In this document: positions 34,801 through 46,719 of the stretch, piece by piece
Layout: the number at the start of each line of letters is the position of its first letter
How positions within the stretch are numbered: position 1 is the stretch's first letter
Source: Hemibagrus wyckioides
Lineage: Eukaryota; Chordata; Actinopteri; Siluriformes; Bagridae
Length of the DNA stretch: 64,000 bases
NCBI RefSeq assembly: GCF_019097595.1
Contig: NC_080727.1
Coordinates: forward strand, 12,251,001-12,315,000
Reading direction: 5' to 3'
Translations under genes and position numbers: made by a program
The notes under the pieces: generated by a model
Database searches by the model: none
The model's input: only the letters and a program-made list of their open reading frames with translations
Told to the model about the DNA's origin: nothing

Positions 34801-36340
34801 GTTATACATTATCACACTGTAACACACTGCTCCGTTATACATGATCACACTGTAACACACACTGCACCGTTATACATTATCACACTGTAACACACACTGC
34901 ACTGTTATACATTATCACACTGTAACACACACTGCACTGTTATACATTATCACACTGTAACACACTGCACTGTTATACATTATCACACTGTAACACACTG
35001 CACTGTTATACATTATCACACTGTAACACACACTGCACTGTTATACATTATCACACTGTAACACACACTGCACTGTTATACATTATCACACTAACACACT
35101 GCACTGTTATACATTATCACACTGTAACACACACTGCACTGTTATACATTATCACACTGTAACACACTTCACTGTTATACATTATCACACTGTAACACAC
35201 TGCACTGTTATACATTATCACACTGTAACACACTGCACTGTTATACATTATCACACTGTAACACACACTGCACCATTATACATGATCACATTGTAACACA
35301 CACTGCACTGTTATACATTATCACACTGTAACACACTGCACTGTTATACATTATCACACTGTAACACACACTGCACTGTTATACATGATCACATTGTAAC
35401 ACACACTGCACTGTTATACATTATCACACTGTAACACACACTGCACCGTTATACATGATCACACTGTAACACACACTGCACTGTTATACATGATCACACT
35501 GTATCACACACTGCACTGTTATACATTATCACACTGTAACACACTGCACTGTTATACATTATCACACTGTAACACACACTGCACTGTTATACATTATCAC
35601 ACTGTAACACACACTGCACTGTTATACATTATCACACTGTAACACACTGCCCTGTTATACATTATCACACTGTAACACACACTGCACTGTTATACATTAT
35701 CACACTGTAACACACTTCACTGTTATACATTATCACACTGTAACACACTGCACTGTTATACATTATCACACTGTAACACACTGCACTGTTATACATTATC
35801 ACACTGTAACACACACTGCACTGTTATACATGATCACACTGTAACACACACACACTGTTATACATTATCACACTGTAACACACTTCACTGTTATACATTA
35901 TCACACTGTAACACACTGCACTGTTATACATTATCACACTGTAACACACACTGCACTGTTATACATTATCACACTGTAACACACACTGCACCATTATACA
36001 TGATCACATTGTAACACACACTGCACTGTTATACATTATCACACTGTAACACACTGCACTGTTATACATTATCACACTGTAACACACACTGCACTGTTAT
36101 ACATGATCACATTGTAACACACACTGCTCCGTTATACATGATCACACTGTAACACACACTGCACCGTTATACATTATCACACTGTAACACACACTGCACT
36201 GTTATACATTATCACACTGTAACACACACTGCTCCGTTATACATGATCACATTGTAACACACACTGCACTGTTATACATTATCACACTGTAACACACACT
36301 GCTCCGTTATACATTATCACACTGTAACACACAGTAACAC
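28388..36340. repeat. 33-35-bp minisatellite array, about 225 units
   Basis: The unit is CACACTGCACTGTTATACAT joined to TATCACACTGTAACA (35 bp). A two-base shorter form lacks one CA. Variants include CATGATCACA, CACCGTTATAC, CACTTTAAC, CAAGATCACA and ATTGTAAC. In the first 500 bp the CA run is expanded to 8-17 repeats, and it then shortens to two to four. Blocks with the same rare variants recur 2.48-2.55 kb apart, showing higher-order duplication. The right edge degrades at 36320-36350. Confidence 0.95.
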
Positions 36341-36353
36341 ACTGTGTGCATTG

Positions 36354-36394
36354 TCTACTGTGTATACTACACAATAATGTATCATATGTATCAT
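36354..36394. repeat. 41-bp direct repeat, left copy
   Basis: TCTACTGTGTATACT, then ACAATAATGTATCATATGTA and TCATA. It is repeated at 37232-37272 with two mismatches, on the far side of the Tc1 element. Confidence 0.85.
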
Positions 36395-36395
36395 A

Positions 36396-37188
36396 CACTA
36401 TATTGGCAAAAGTTTTGGGACACCCCTCCAAATCATTGAATTCAGGTGTTCCAATTACTTCCATAGCCACAGGTGCATAAAACCAAGCTAGGCACGCAGA
36501 CTGCTTTAACAAACAAAGAAAGTATGGGTCACTCTCAGGAGCTCTGTGAATTAAATCGTGGTACCTGGATAGGTTGCCACCTGTGCAATAAGTCCATTCA
36601 TGAAATTTCCCCACTACTAATATTCCATGGTCAACTATTAGTGGTGTTATAACAAAGTGGAAGCAATTGGGAACAACAACAACTCAGCCACGAAGTGATA
36701 GACCACGTAAAATCACAGAGCAGGGTCAGTGCATGCTTAGGTGCACAGTGTGCAGAAGTCACCAACTTTCTGCAGAGTCATTAGCTACAGACCTCCAAAC
36801 TTCGTGTGGCCTTCAAAGTAGCTCAAGAACAGTGTGTAGAGAGCCTTATGGAATGGGTTTTCATGGCCGAGCAGCTGCATCCAAGCCTTATATCACCAAG
36901 TGCAATGCACCTCAACCCGACAGAACACCTTTGGAATGAATTATAGAGGAGAGTCCAAGCCAGACCTTCTCGTCCAACATCAGTGCTTGACCTCACAAAT
37001 GCACTTTTAGAGGAATGGTCAAAAAGTCCCATAAACACTCTCCTAAACCTTGTGGAAAGTCTTCCCAGAAGAGCTGAAGCTACAAAGGGTGGGAACTCCA
37101 TATTAAACACTATGGATTAAGAATGGGATGTAATTAAAATTCATGTGTATATAAAGGCAGACGTCCTAAAACTTTTGGTAATATAGTG
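36396..37188 (+). mobile_element. Tc1-like transposon, complete ends, internal deletion
   Basis: The left end is CACTATATTGGCAAAAGTTT. The right end, reverse complemented, is CACTATATTACCAAAAGTTT. Each end is flanked by TA (36394-36395 and 37189-37190), the Tc1/mariner target. Inside, N-terminal transposase-like sequence (to about 36910) jumps to the C-terminal CTCAACCCGACAGAACACCT block, skipping most of the catalytic core. About 793 bp remain of an element usually near 1.5 kb. It is non-autonomous. Confidence 0.8.
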
Positions 37189-37231
37189 TATGTCATCATG
37201 GTCATTACCATACTGTGTATTTACCACTTAT

Positions 37232-37272
37232 TCTACTGTGTATACTGTACAATAATGTATCATATGTATCAT
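37232..37272. repeat. 41-bp direct repeat, right copy
   Basis: See 36354-36394. Confidence 0.85.
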
Positions 37273-37559
37273 ATATCATTAGCATTAGCATTATCCAAAG
37301 CATAGATTTACAGAAGTATTTAAATTTGTACAGTTCATACTTTACTGCAATGTCTGGAGCTGCACTGAAGAACTTCATTCACTTCTACACATGTTGATGG
37401 TGATGTGACAATAATGTGATTTGATTTGATTTGATTTGAGAGGGACTTTCGATGACTTAAAAGTGGTCAACTAGTCACTGGAACTGAATAGTCTCTTATA
37501 ACAAGGCACAAAAGCACATTAATATCTTGAAAATAATTAATGGTCCAGTGTCTGGTGTT

Positions 37560-37815
37560 GCTGCACCAGTCCAGGGTCTGATTCTGGTCTTAGGTTACTG
37601 TCTGAGTGGAGTTTCTATGAATTATCTCCTCATGTGTGCTCCTCATGTGTATTCTGGGCTCTCTGGTTTCCTTCTGCCACTAGGTATGCATTGTTGTCTC
37701 CCAGCCAGGATGGACTCTTCCAAATGCCATTCCCGCCCTCTAAGTCACTATCCCTTGGATAAGCTCCAGCTCCAGCAAGGAACCTGGCCTGAATAAAGCA
37801 CTTATGCATGAGGGA
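37560..37815 (+). repeat. dispersed teleost repeat fragment
   Basis: CACCAGTCCAGGGTCTGATT, TGGTTTCCTTCTGCC and GGATAAGCTCCAGCTCC belong to the same repeat group as 8440-8560. A (GATTT)n tract precedes it at about 37420-37440. Confidence 0.4.
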
Positions 37816-37829
37816 TGAATGAAATCAAT

Positions 37830-38629
37830 CCTGGCCACCAAAAAAGTTGACCACTCGAATCAAAAGTGAAAGCAAAAAGAAGAAATAAAGCAAAAATCCT
37901 ATATTGTGCAAGTTTAAAACTTCTCAGTGGCAGCAACCTCAGTTTCATCTCTGCAACAGAACAGACAGGATGTGAAAATGCTTAAGTAGTTTCCCCCCTG
38001 AGAGATGGCTTTATTGTTGGTAACAGAGATGAGAGGGACAAATGACATCCAGGTTATATACTGTATACATATACTGTATATTTATGTGTGTAAAATGAAA
38101 CACTGGACCACAATACAACAACAAAAGTGTGCTTATTACAGTAAATATAAAGATACTGTAATAAACAAAACTTTTGAAAGGAACAGAAAACTAAATTAGG
38201 ATTTTATCGAAACTAAATAATGCACAGGGGTATATCAAGATCAATGGTCATGACTGATAAGAAATTTCCAGAAATATTGTGAGATCCATGCTGTTTAAGG
38301 AAATTTATGAACACCTTCAAATTTGAGAATTCATCAGCGCTGTGGGATAAACACTGAAAAACTTAGCATGCATAATATTAAGTGTTACCTTAATTATCAT
38401 CAAATATCTCAGCGTACTTAAACCATAATGCACATGGAAAGGGTTTGTACTATTTTATTCTCATGATTTTATGACTACAAATTCAAAGGTGTGCATTAAA
38501 TGATATATATATAATACAGTGTATTGTATTCCAAATCACCTTCTGGCTGATTCGGTCAAAAGATTTTGTTCTCTTTTTGTCTGTGTACACAGGCAAGAGG
38601 GTCAGGTTTCATTCCCTTCTCAAGCTCTT

Positions 38630-38662
<33 letters not shown>

Positions 38663-38765
38663 ATTTTCTGCACATGCCACACCACTTTGAAATTCCAAGG
38701 AAATCTTAATGTGAAGCAGAGGCGGCGTTTCTTGCCCTGCCTCCTCAGCTCCAGCTGCCGAGCAG
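37830..38765. other. intergenic and presumed 5' region of the CCDC80-like gene
   Basis: An (AC)n tract lies at about 38632-38660 and AT-rich sequence near 38508. No TATA box can be assigned with confidence. Confidence 0.35.
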
Positions 38766-38768
38766 AGC

Positions 38769-38777
38769 CATGTTTTG
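38769..38777 (+). promoter_or_regulatory. two-codon upstream ORF
   Basis: ATG TTT TGA in the context GAGCCATGT lies 29 bases before the main ATG, provided the transcript starts upstream of it. Minimal upstream frames of this kind can lower translation of the main frame. Confidence 0.4.
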
Positions 38778-38805
38778 AGTGACAGTGTGATTGCACCTCT
38801 GAGGA

Positions 38806-41800
38806 ATGCATCGTGTGGGGATAGTGCTGTTTTGGCTTGTCTTGTTGAGTTGCTTGTCCAGCACGGCGCTGTCAGCACGAACAGGCAAGAGCAAACAGCA
38901 GTCAAAGACAAGGGATGAAGTTGCTGGCCCCCGGGAGCATGCTGGAGCAAAGGACGCTGGAGTACGAGAAGCTGGAGGAGCTTCTGAGACTGACTTCTTG
39001 GCTGACTTTGCAGGGAAAAAGCGCTTATGGGTGATCACCGCCCCATCCTACAGCGATAACTACTTACGCATGATGGAGAACCAGATCCAGGAGTCTGAAG
39101 GGTTGAACTGTAGATTAGCAGAGAGAGACACTCTCATTGTGACCATTATTCAGAATGCAATGATGGAAGGCAAAATCAAGCATACAACGATGGAGGGACA
39201 AGCCACTGAGCAAGCTCTGGATTCAGACATGGTGACAAAACTGCTACATTACTTGGAGCTGGCACACCAGACCTTCTCCATGTTAATCCTGAAGAAGAAC
39301 CTGAAGGTTGGTGAGAAATTTCCTTACCCAGTGCGCGTGGAAGCTGTTCTGGAAGTTATCGATAACCTTCCTGCACGCAAGCTGGAGAGAGTGGCAAGGA
39401 AGGGGTCACTTCAGAGGTGCAAGATTACTAAGAAGAGGTTAGTAGTGAAGCAGAATGGTGGTAAGAAGAGAAGAATCTTCAGCTCTCAGAAACAGGGGAA
39501 CGTTACATCCATCCTTAATTCACAGCGACAAAATGTGGACAAGAAAGCAGCCATTAGGAGCAAGGTTCAGGATATTCTCAGCGGTCGCTCCAGGTTTGTC
39601 ATCCGTAAAACCGCAGCGAGTCCTGCAGGCAGCAAGGTAACCTCGACCCCCAAAACTGGGGCAAATGAGGAGGTGAAGCTCGAGCATGACAGTGGAACAG
39701 AACACACTGAAGACGCAGGAGAAAAGACAGCGATGAGAGTGGAGAATAAATACAATGATAAAGAGAACGACAAAACAAGTTCAACCACAGAGGTGAAAGG
39801 AGAGCAAACGGGTGACCCAGCCAAACAGAAAAGCAAAGGAAAGAAGGATAAGGAAGAGAAGAAGAAGAAGAAGAAGAAGGGCAAAAGAGGAGGGAAGAAG
39901 TCGCAACGAGAGGCAAACAGTAAAGAAAAAACAGCTCTCAAAGAGTTTATGGAAAAGCTCAAGGGTCAAAGAAGACTTCTTGTAAGTTTATAGTTGTGTG
40001 TGGTTGTTTAAAACCCTTTGACTGTAGGCTTCGTTCACACTGCAAGTGAGGCTCTGATTTACTGCTCAAATATTTTTCAGCATGTTTTTAACAACTAGTC
40101 TGAACAAGTCACATCTCTGAACTAACCCACAGGAGCGAATTTTGAAAAAAAAATATGAATAAAGCTCCAGGCGTCCAGAAATAAACAAACAAAATGGAGG
40201 CAATGTTAACATATGGTGACCTAAAATACTTTTAGGTTTGAGACTCAAAAAGTTTAACACATCACTGTCCAAATGGCCTGTAAAACATCGACAGGGCAGT
40301 CATTCATCTGTCTGCTAAATGAATTCCAGTGGAAAAAATATCAGAAAATTTTGGATTGAGGAGAATATGTAGAACCGGGAAGGAAACATCCCTTACAGAA
40401 AAGTCACACAAACTTTATTACACATGAATAAACACATTAAAAATAATATATGAAATTTACACATACGGTTTGTAGAAACTTCACGTTTCTGTTCAGATGT
40501 GATTGTTTTTCGCGGGTTCCATATAATTGATGTTGATTTGTTCACATGTAGTGCATGTGTTTTAATTTTCAGATATTTCTTTTTCCCCCATATGATTATT
40601 TTACTTTCATATAGGAATTTTCCACTTATAGGACATGTGGTTTCATGGTTCAGGTGTGATATTCTCACACCTCACACCTAATTCATATTCCTATGGGATC
40701 GTGTGCAGTTCCAGGGCATAATATTCTGAAATCTTTAAAATATATTTGACAAATTTCTCCCATAAAATATGATCTTCTGTAAGTAATCCACAACAAAGAT
40801 TGTCATACTGATAGCTCGCTAAGTAGGTAATATATTATTGTGTCTGCTCCACTTAGTGTCCACATGTATGCACATGTGCTTGCACAGTAAAATGTGACGG
40901 TATCTATAACCTCCTGTTTATGTTGCAGGTAATTTCTTCCCCCAGTGAGGTCTCGAGTCAGTATATCCAACAGAGAGATGATAACGAGCTGCACAGCTGT
41001 GACCTGGTTTTACGGAAAATTACAGTGCTGTCCATCCTGGGCTCAGAGCAAAGCCCTACACTGCGACTACAACACTATCAGCAAGGTAGCAGTGGTCTAA
41101 TCTCTCTGTGTTCTTTGTATCTGCATGCACTGGACATCCAAATAATGAGCTAAATAATGTGACATTAGCAACTTCTTCAAGGGGCTAATGTTAGCACATT
41201 GCTGTGTTTAGATATGTGGTTCAGTAACTTAGCTAATGTGTCTAATTCATGGTGTTGTTAAATCCTGGCTGAATTCTGATCAGCATCACTCTGACTGCAA
41301 TGTAACTTCAAATCACAGGTTTACGTATATTTGTGCACTTGTTTAATATGTTATCGTTTCTATAGCAACAGCATTCACAGTGATTTGATTGGCTGATGCT
41401 CAAACTTAATTCCTAAACAGATTTTGTAGGGAAGACATTGTGTAATTGTTGAGATGGGAAAGTTTTCTGTAAGGAGAAAAAGAAGGAAAGGAAGGAGTCT
41501 CCAGTGTCAGTGAGTTGTACCAATTAAACAAAAAGAAAACAACGCTTTCCAGTTTCTCCATAACAAGCTGAGATTGATTCGATCTTACCAACTTCAGTAG
41601 AAATGAATGGTCAGAACTGTGTATATATCTGTTATCATGTAAATGATTCCAACTATAATCTAAACTACAGACTTGTCAATATTTAATAACTTTGAGGAAA
41701 GATACAGATCTTTGTGAGGCAAGGTCCACCATTAGCACTGACAAGCAATACAGTGTGTTACTTTTAAACAGATGGAGTTCCTCGACTCGCCTTGCTCCCA

Positions 41801-43458
41801 GACAGCATCAAAAATCCTGACCTGATCAGTCAAATCCGCAAAGAATACGGGCTCCACTGGCAGGAATTCTCCATGGCCGTGACGGACTATGACCTGAGAC
41901 CTAACGTAAGAGGAATTTCTACTTTTTATCATCACAGGAGTTGTGTTTCCACAGCTATGAGATGTGCACTTGTGATTTCAGCTTGGGAAGGTGTTTCATT
42001 CACTGACATCCCCATCAGCTATAATAAATTACATCGACACCTTCCAGTCTCGGAGGGTGGAGAAAGCAGCAGAGAAGGACACTCCCTCGCCCTGTTCTCC
42101 GTCGGAGGCTAGTAATCAGGCGGAGAACTCCCTGCTCAGGTAGACACAGGAACTGATGAGTTAATAAGAATGGCATAGAGTATGTCAGATCTGAGATGCT
42201 TCACATTTTTGTGTCCTTTACATTTCAGATTTATGTCCAAAAGAAGACTTTTGATCATCTCTGCACCAACTGAGGATGACTATTCCTTTCATCAGCAGAT
42301 TCAAGCTATTAATGGACAAGAGTGTCATATGGGTGGGGCTCTATTTGAATCAGAATTTCAGAATCTGTATAATAGTTCTAGGACACATCGTCAGCCTTGT
42401 GCTCCTCATTTAGTCTAGCTGCTAGTCTTCATTTGCTTCTCTTTTATTAAACTGTAAAAGTACTAAAAAATGTACACAATGTACTTTGCCAGTAAATTAC
42501 TGTTCATATTAAAATAGTTTAATATATTGGTAGGTATTTATTGCACATTGTACAGTACATTAGTGTATGTTTGCACTAAGATATTGTAAATATGCCAGAT
42601 ATTTTAACAGTAAATTACGGACATTTGCATGTGCCATTACAATGGACTGGAGACCCATCCTCTTGCCTTATACCCAGTGTTCCCAAAATACTCCATCATG
42701 TCCTTGACCTGGACAAAGCTCTTGCTGAAATGAATGAATGAAAGAATGAATAAGAATGAGGACAATCAATTTAGCAATAATTAATAATTAGCCAAATAAA
42801 CAGTTAAAAGGTCAATTAAACTCTCATTTAAGATTGATACATTGGTACTGTGGACACTTACTGGGATCAGCATATAACAGAGCTCTACACAAGGTCTTGA
42901 GCATGCTTATAAATGTATAAACTATGAAAAATAAACCAAACCCTTTTGTATTCTTACTCTGCAGGTATCCGTCACTTCGCTTTGCTGAAACTTGTAGGAA
43001 AAGGACCAAAGGCTTCAGGGACTGTTGAGCTATTTCCACTGAATGGTATCTTTCATTTAGATATTTACATTTAATAGATTTACCAGGGCTACAACACAAC
43101 AAAACAACAACAACAACCTGTTTCCCATCCTGCAGGCAAAAGTCAGACTGAAAAAGAAGTGCTGTCTCCAGATGTGGTGAGCAATCTGAGAGACCAGCTG
43201 AAGATCACTACGGACTACTTCAGCATGCTGGTGGTGGGGAAGGACGGTGAAGTGAAAGCCTGGTATCCAACATCAATGTGGACTTTGTCTAATATCTATG
43301 ACTTGGTGGACTCTATGGAACTACGTCAGCAGGAACAGAAGCTTCAGAACACCCTCGGTATTCACTGCCCCGAAGACAGCGGCGGTGCCGGGGAAGGTAC
43401 TTACCATGGATATACGAGACACACCGAGGACTATCTGTACCATCAATCAGAGGACTGA
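38806..43458 (+). CDS. ccdc80l: CCDC80-like secreted protein, seven exons
   Basis: CCDC80 (DRO1/URB) proteins are secreted, matrix-associated factors; fish carry several paralogues. Exons are 38806-39981, 40929-41085, 41772-41905, 41982-42139, 42229-42332, 42965-43045 and 43136-43458. Frames join without stops to give about 710 residues (human CCDC80 about 950). Residues 1-23 form a signal peptide (FWLVLLSCLSS core). Three DUF4174-type domains follow. The first begins at about 71 (KKRLWVITAPS, all in exon 1), the second at about 388 (GQRRLLVISSPS, exons 1-4) and the third at about 542 (SKRRLLIISAPT, exons 5-7). A basic linker at 206-385 is rich in Lys (GKKDKEEKKKKKKKGKRGGK). The end, AWYPTSMW, LVDSMELRRQ-like and CPEDSGG, matches the family. 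All exon edges are GT/AG. It looks intact; the paralogue is uncertain. Confidence 0.88.
41330..41640. repeat. dispersed repeat in intron 2 of the CCDC80-like gene
   Basis: TTTCTATAGCAACAG, GTTTTCTGTAAG and GGAAGGAGTCTCCAGTGTCA are shared in order with 50455-50640 in intron 1 of the FYB gene. The class is unknown, possibly a non-autonomous DNA transposon. Confidence 0.5.
42615..42745 (+). repeat. dispersed teleost repeat fragment, intron 5
   Basis: ACAATGGACTGGAGACCCAT and a (GAATGAAT) tail near 42735 belong to the group of 8440-8560. Confidence 0.4.
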
Positions 43459-44555
43459 CGGGAAAAGCACATTCGCAGACATCATGAGGAAGTGCTAGGT
43501 TCTAAGTGAAATATAAAATGGGAAAATCTATTTGATATTTGTATATACAGTACATATCCATTGCAACACTGAAACGTATTGCTTGCTTCCGACTTATTAT
43601 AGGCTGAATTATTTGAAACATCACCTATCTCATTATTTCATCTCTAAAACTGTTCTGCCTAAAAACCATGTAGAACTGTTATATGCTGCTATCACAATAT
43701 AAACTGTATGTGTACCAAACAAATACTGTGTTGGAATTTTTTATTTGGTCTCAGGCATCCAGTTAGATGGCAACACATTTGTTCATGTGGACAAATGTCT
43801 AATAGCATAAAGTCTTAATTAAAGAATTAAAAATTTGCTAATGCTACAAACCTTTTTTGACGTACATTATAGAAGCTAGAAATAGTCATTCTCTTACCAG
43901 CTTATTTTGTTCCTCTTTATTGTCCTTATTATTTTTTTTATTAATTTTAAGTTAATAAGACCAAGACACAGCTTGTCATGTAACTGGGAAAAAACAGCAA
44001 TCCATAAACTTCTCTATCCTTGAAAACCTTTCCACATCATGTCCCAACATTACAGAAAGTTACAGATTTATAAAGCACTGATGCTGGAGATTTCTTCTAT
44101 AAATGTTTAGCTTTAAAATAATAGTATACTGTATACTGTATACTCAGCAGTGACACATTTTGACTGTTCATGTGGCTCATTCACTATACAGTGTCAGAGC
44201 TTCTGTTACAGAAAACTCAATCAAGATTTTTTCCTGGGTAATCAGCATTGCAGTGTAACATATTTTAATTATAGGTATTCTTAAATCATTTCTGAGGCAT
44301 GAGCTGAAATTCCTAGTAAAGAGGACAGCATGATCTTATGTACTGTTTTTCCACCTGGCTGATGGTAACCATTTGCAGCCAAACCAAACGATTAAAAAAA
44401 GGTTAGGGTTAGATCATTTAGTGCATTAAAATAGAGATTAAATTAACCTAAATGACATGAATAAAATATTAATGTTGTGTAATACTCTGATCATGCACTA
44501 TAAGTGCTGAATAAATACAGTGTGTAATAGTGATTTCTCGCTGCTTTTTCTACAG
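43459..44555 (+). other. 3' UTR and intergenic
   Basis: No strong polyadenylation site can be singled out. AT-rich, with no coding signal. Confidence 0.35.
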
Positions 44556-44558
44556 CAG

Positions 44559-44571
44559 CCACTAGATGGCG
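44559..44571 (-). promoter_or_regulatory. CTCF-like site
   Basis: CCACTAGATGGCG matches the vertebrate CTCF core at all 13 positions I recall as constrained. It lies between the CCDC80-like and FYB genes. Confidence 0.5.
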
Positions 44572-44859
44572 CTTGTAATCTCACTGCTCAGTGCTGCTTC
44601 TGGATCTTTCTACTGACAGGGTAAAGTGTTTGGTTCAGTGTTTGTACCAATCACTCTGTCTGACTGGACACCATGATGCTATTTACCTGCATTGTCCAGT
44701 TTTAAAGTAAATAATATAAACTTATGACCTGAAACAATCCAGAAGTGAGCTTTAATTTCTGGTTGTGACTCATTTTTTAGCAGTTAGCATAACATTAGGG
44801 GCCATTTTGTAGTTTATGAGTTCAGTTTCTAAATGTGAGGTCATAGAACGAATGGGAAT

Positions 44860-45530
44860 TTGTAGAAATAAGGCACTGTAACAACTATCCTGGTGCAGAA
44901 GTGGTATCGGTGATGGTTTTTAATTGCACTACCCCATTGTGGGTTATTTTGCAATAGCTGAGTTCTGGGGAAAAAAGGCCAAGTCAACACCTTATGTTTG
45001 TCATGTTCCTCACACCATTCCTGAACAGTGTTTGCAGTGTAGTGGGGAGCATTAATCCTGCTGGCATTAGGAATATCATTGCCATGAAGAGCTGTACTTA
45101 GTCTGCAGCAATAATTATGTAGGTGGTACGTGTCAGAGTAACATGAATACCAGGACACATCACGTACATACCAGACAAAACAGGTCATTTCACTTTGGTC
45201 CAATTCTAATGCTCACAGGACTTTGTAGATACTGCAAAGGTTTCCTGTTATCTGCAGGAAGCTGTGATGCACTGTGTGTTCTGACCTTTCTATCATAGCC
45301 AGCACTAACTTTTTCAGCAATTTGTGGGTTCAGACTAGATGAGCTAACCTTCACTCCCCACACACATTAATGACCCTTGGGTGCTATTGATCCTGTCTTC
45401 AGATTACCGGTTGTCATTTTTTGGTTAGTACTATCCCCTGCATACCAGGAAAACTCCATAAGACATGCAGTTTTGGGGGGAGCTTTGACCCAGTTGTCAC
45501 AATTTGGCCCTTGTCTTACAAGGTGCACTT
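44860..45530 (-). mobile_element. Tc1-like transposon remnant
   Basis: The minus-strand frame has NTVQEWCEEHDKHKVLTWP, a C-terminal signature of Tc1 transposases, with frame breaks upstream. The upper half matches, in reverse, the element at 48067-48597 (for example GATGCACTGTGTGTTCTGAC). Confidence 0.65.
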
Positions 45531-45539
45531 ATAGTATGC

Positions 45540-46500
45540 TATGTGTTTGATGGTAGCTATTGAACTCTGTATTATGCACCATTATAAACTCCCCAGTCCT
45601 CTTTGGAATTGGTAGCTTATATAGCACCCATCTCTGGAAACCTGCTGTATTCTGATCCTTTAGCAATCCTAGCCACTGGTGCTCTGTCCTTGTCAAGACA
45701 TACGTACAAACACACACACGCCACACACACCAAGCAATCCAACCAAAACTACCTTGAAGTCAATTGAAGGTTTGGGAAGTCAGAAGGATGCATGTGCCTT
45801 CCTGCCAACCTTCATCAGTAGCCAAACCCACCCGGTTTTGGCCTGTTATTTATTTGTCCATCTCAGCAATATTTTGCTCTAATGTTATACCAATGACAGA
45901 ACCCAGTGGGGTAAATTGAAGCACTAACAAGTCTGCTACAATGAAGAAATAAATAGGTTTATTATATCAAAATACTTTTTTGACAACTAGGTTAAAACAG
46001 ATAGAGGAAATCAGGGTTAAATCTGATTAAATGGCCATAACCAGACTACCTGCGCATGTCAAATGGAATTAGTCAGCACTTCCTGTTGTGACATGAGGTT
46101 GGTATGTATGTATTGGAAAAAATGCAATGCTACACACAACAGAAATAAGCAGTGGTCTACACAAAATCAGTGGGCTATGCACAGATTACAGTGCACATAA
46201 TATTGTAGAAACACAACGTTCAGAGATTTATAGTGCGATAAAACACTTGGGGACATGCTGTCATAAAAAAGTAGTTGATGATACGGTGTTGTGGTGTGGC
46301 CTTGATGTGAAGCAGAGTTATTGCCTGTTAAGTAATGGAGGTGGAAACAGCTTTCATTCGAACAAAGGTAGACAAATCCAAAACATACGCATTCCATGGT
46401 GAGGTGAAGAGCAAACAGACTGAATAACACGAGGCAAAGACATGAGCGGATAAAACTGGGTCAAAACACATAAAAAGGCTTGGTGTAGTTAAGGGCACAC
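45540..46500. other. intergenic, no feature seen
   Basis: No recognisable gene or repeat. Confidence 0.4.
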
Positions 46501-46514
46501 AGACCAAGCTGAGT

Positions 46515-46571
46515 GTGTGTGTGAACGTGTGTGTGTGTGTGTGTGAATGTGTGTGTGTGTTTGTGTGTGGC
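46515..46571 (+). repeat. (GT)n microsatellite, interrupted
   Basis: GT tract with GAACGT and GAATGT interruptions. Confidence 0.8.
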
Positions 46572-46691
46572 TGATTGAGCACAAACTCGCATTCAAATGA
46601 TGACCTACACATTAAAATATGTCCTGTAAAATTATTGTAATAAAGCAGGTAATTAATGAGTGTAAAAATTCTTTTTCTGTTTTAAGGACAC

Positions 46692-46704
46692 TGCCCCCAA
46701 GTGG
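46692..46704 (+). promoter_or_regulatory. CTCF-like site, weaker
   Basis: TGCCCCCAAGTGG matches the CTCF core at 12 of 13 positions, in the orientation opposite to the site at 44559. Confidence 0.35.
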
Positions 46705-46719
46705 CAGAAGCTGCACTTG

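Noticed and set aside
28388..36340. CRISPR-like look of regularly repeated 35-bp units
   Set aside because: There are no unique spacers; whole units repeat head to tail, and the surroundings are vertebrate. It is a minisatellite.
39567..39962. Minus-strand Ser/Phe/Leu-rich frames inside CCDC80-like exon 1
   Set aside because: Shadow of the Lys/Glu-rich linker on the coding strand.
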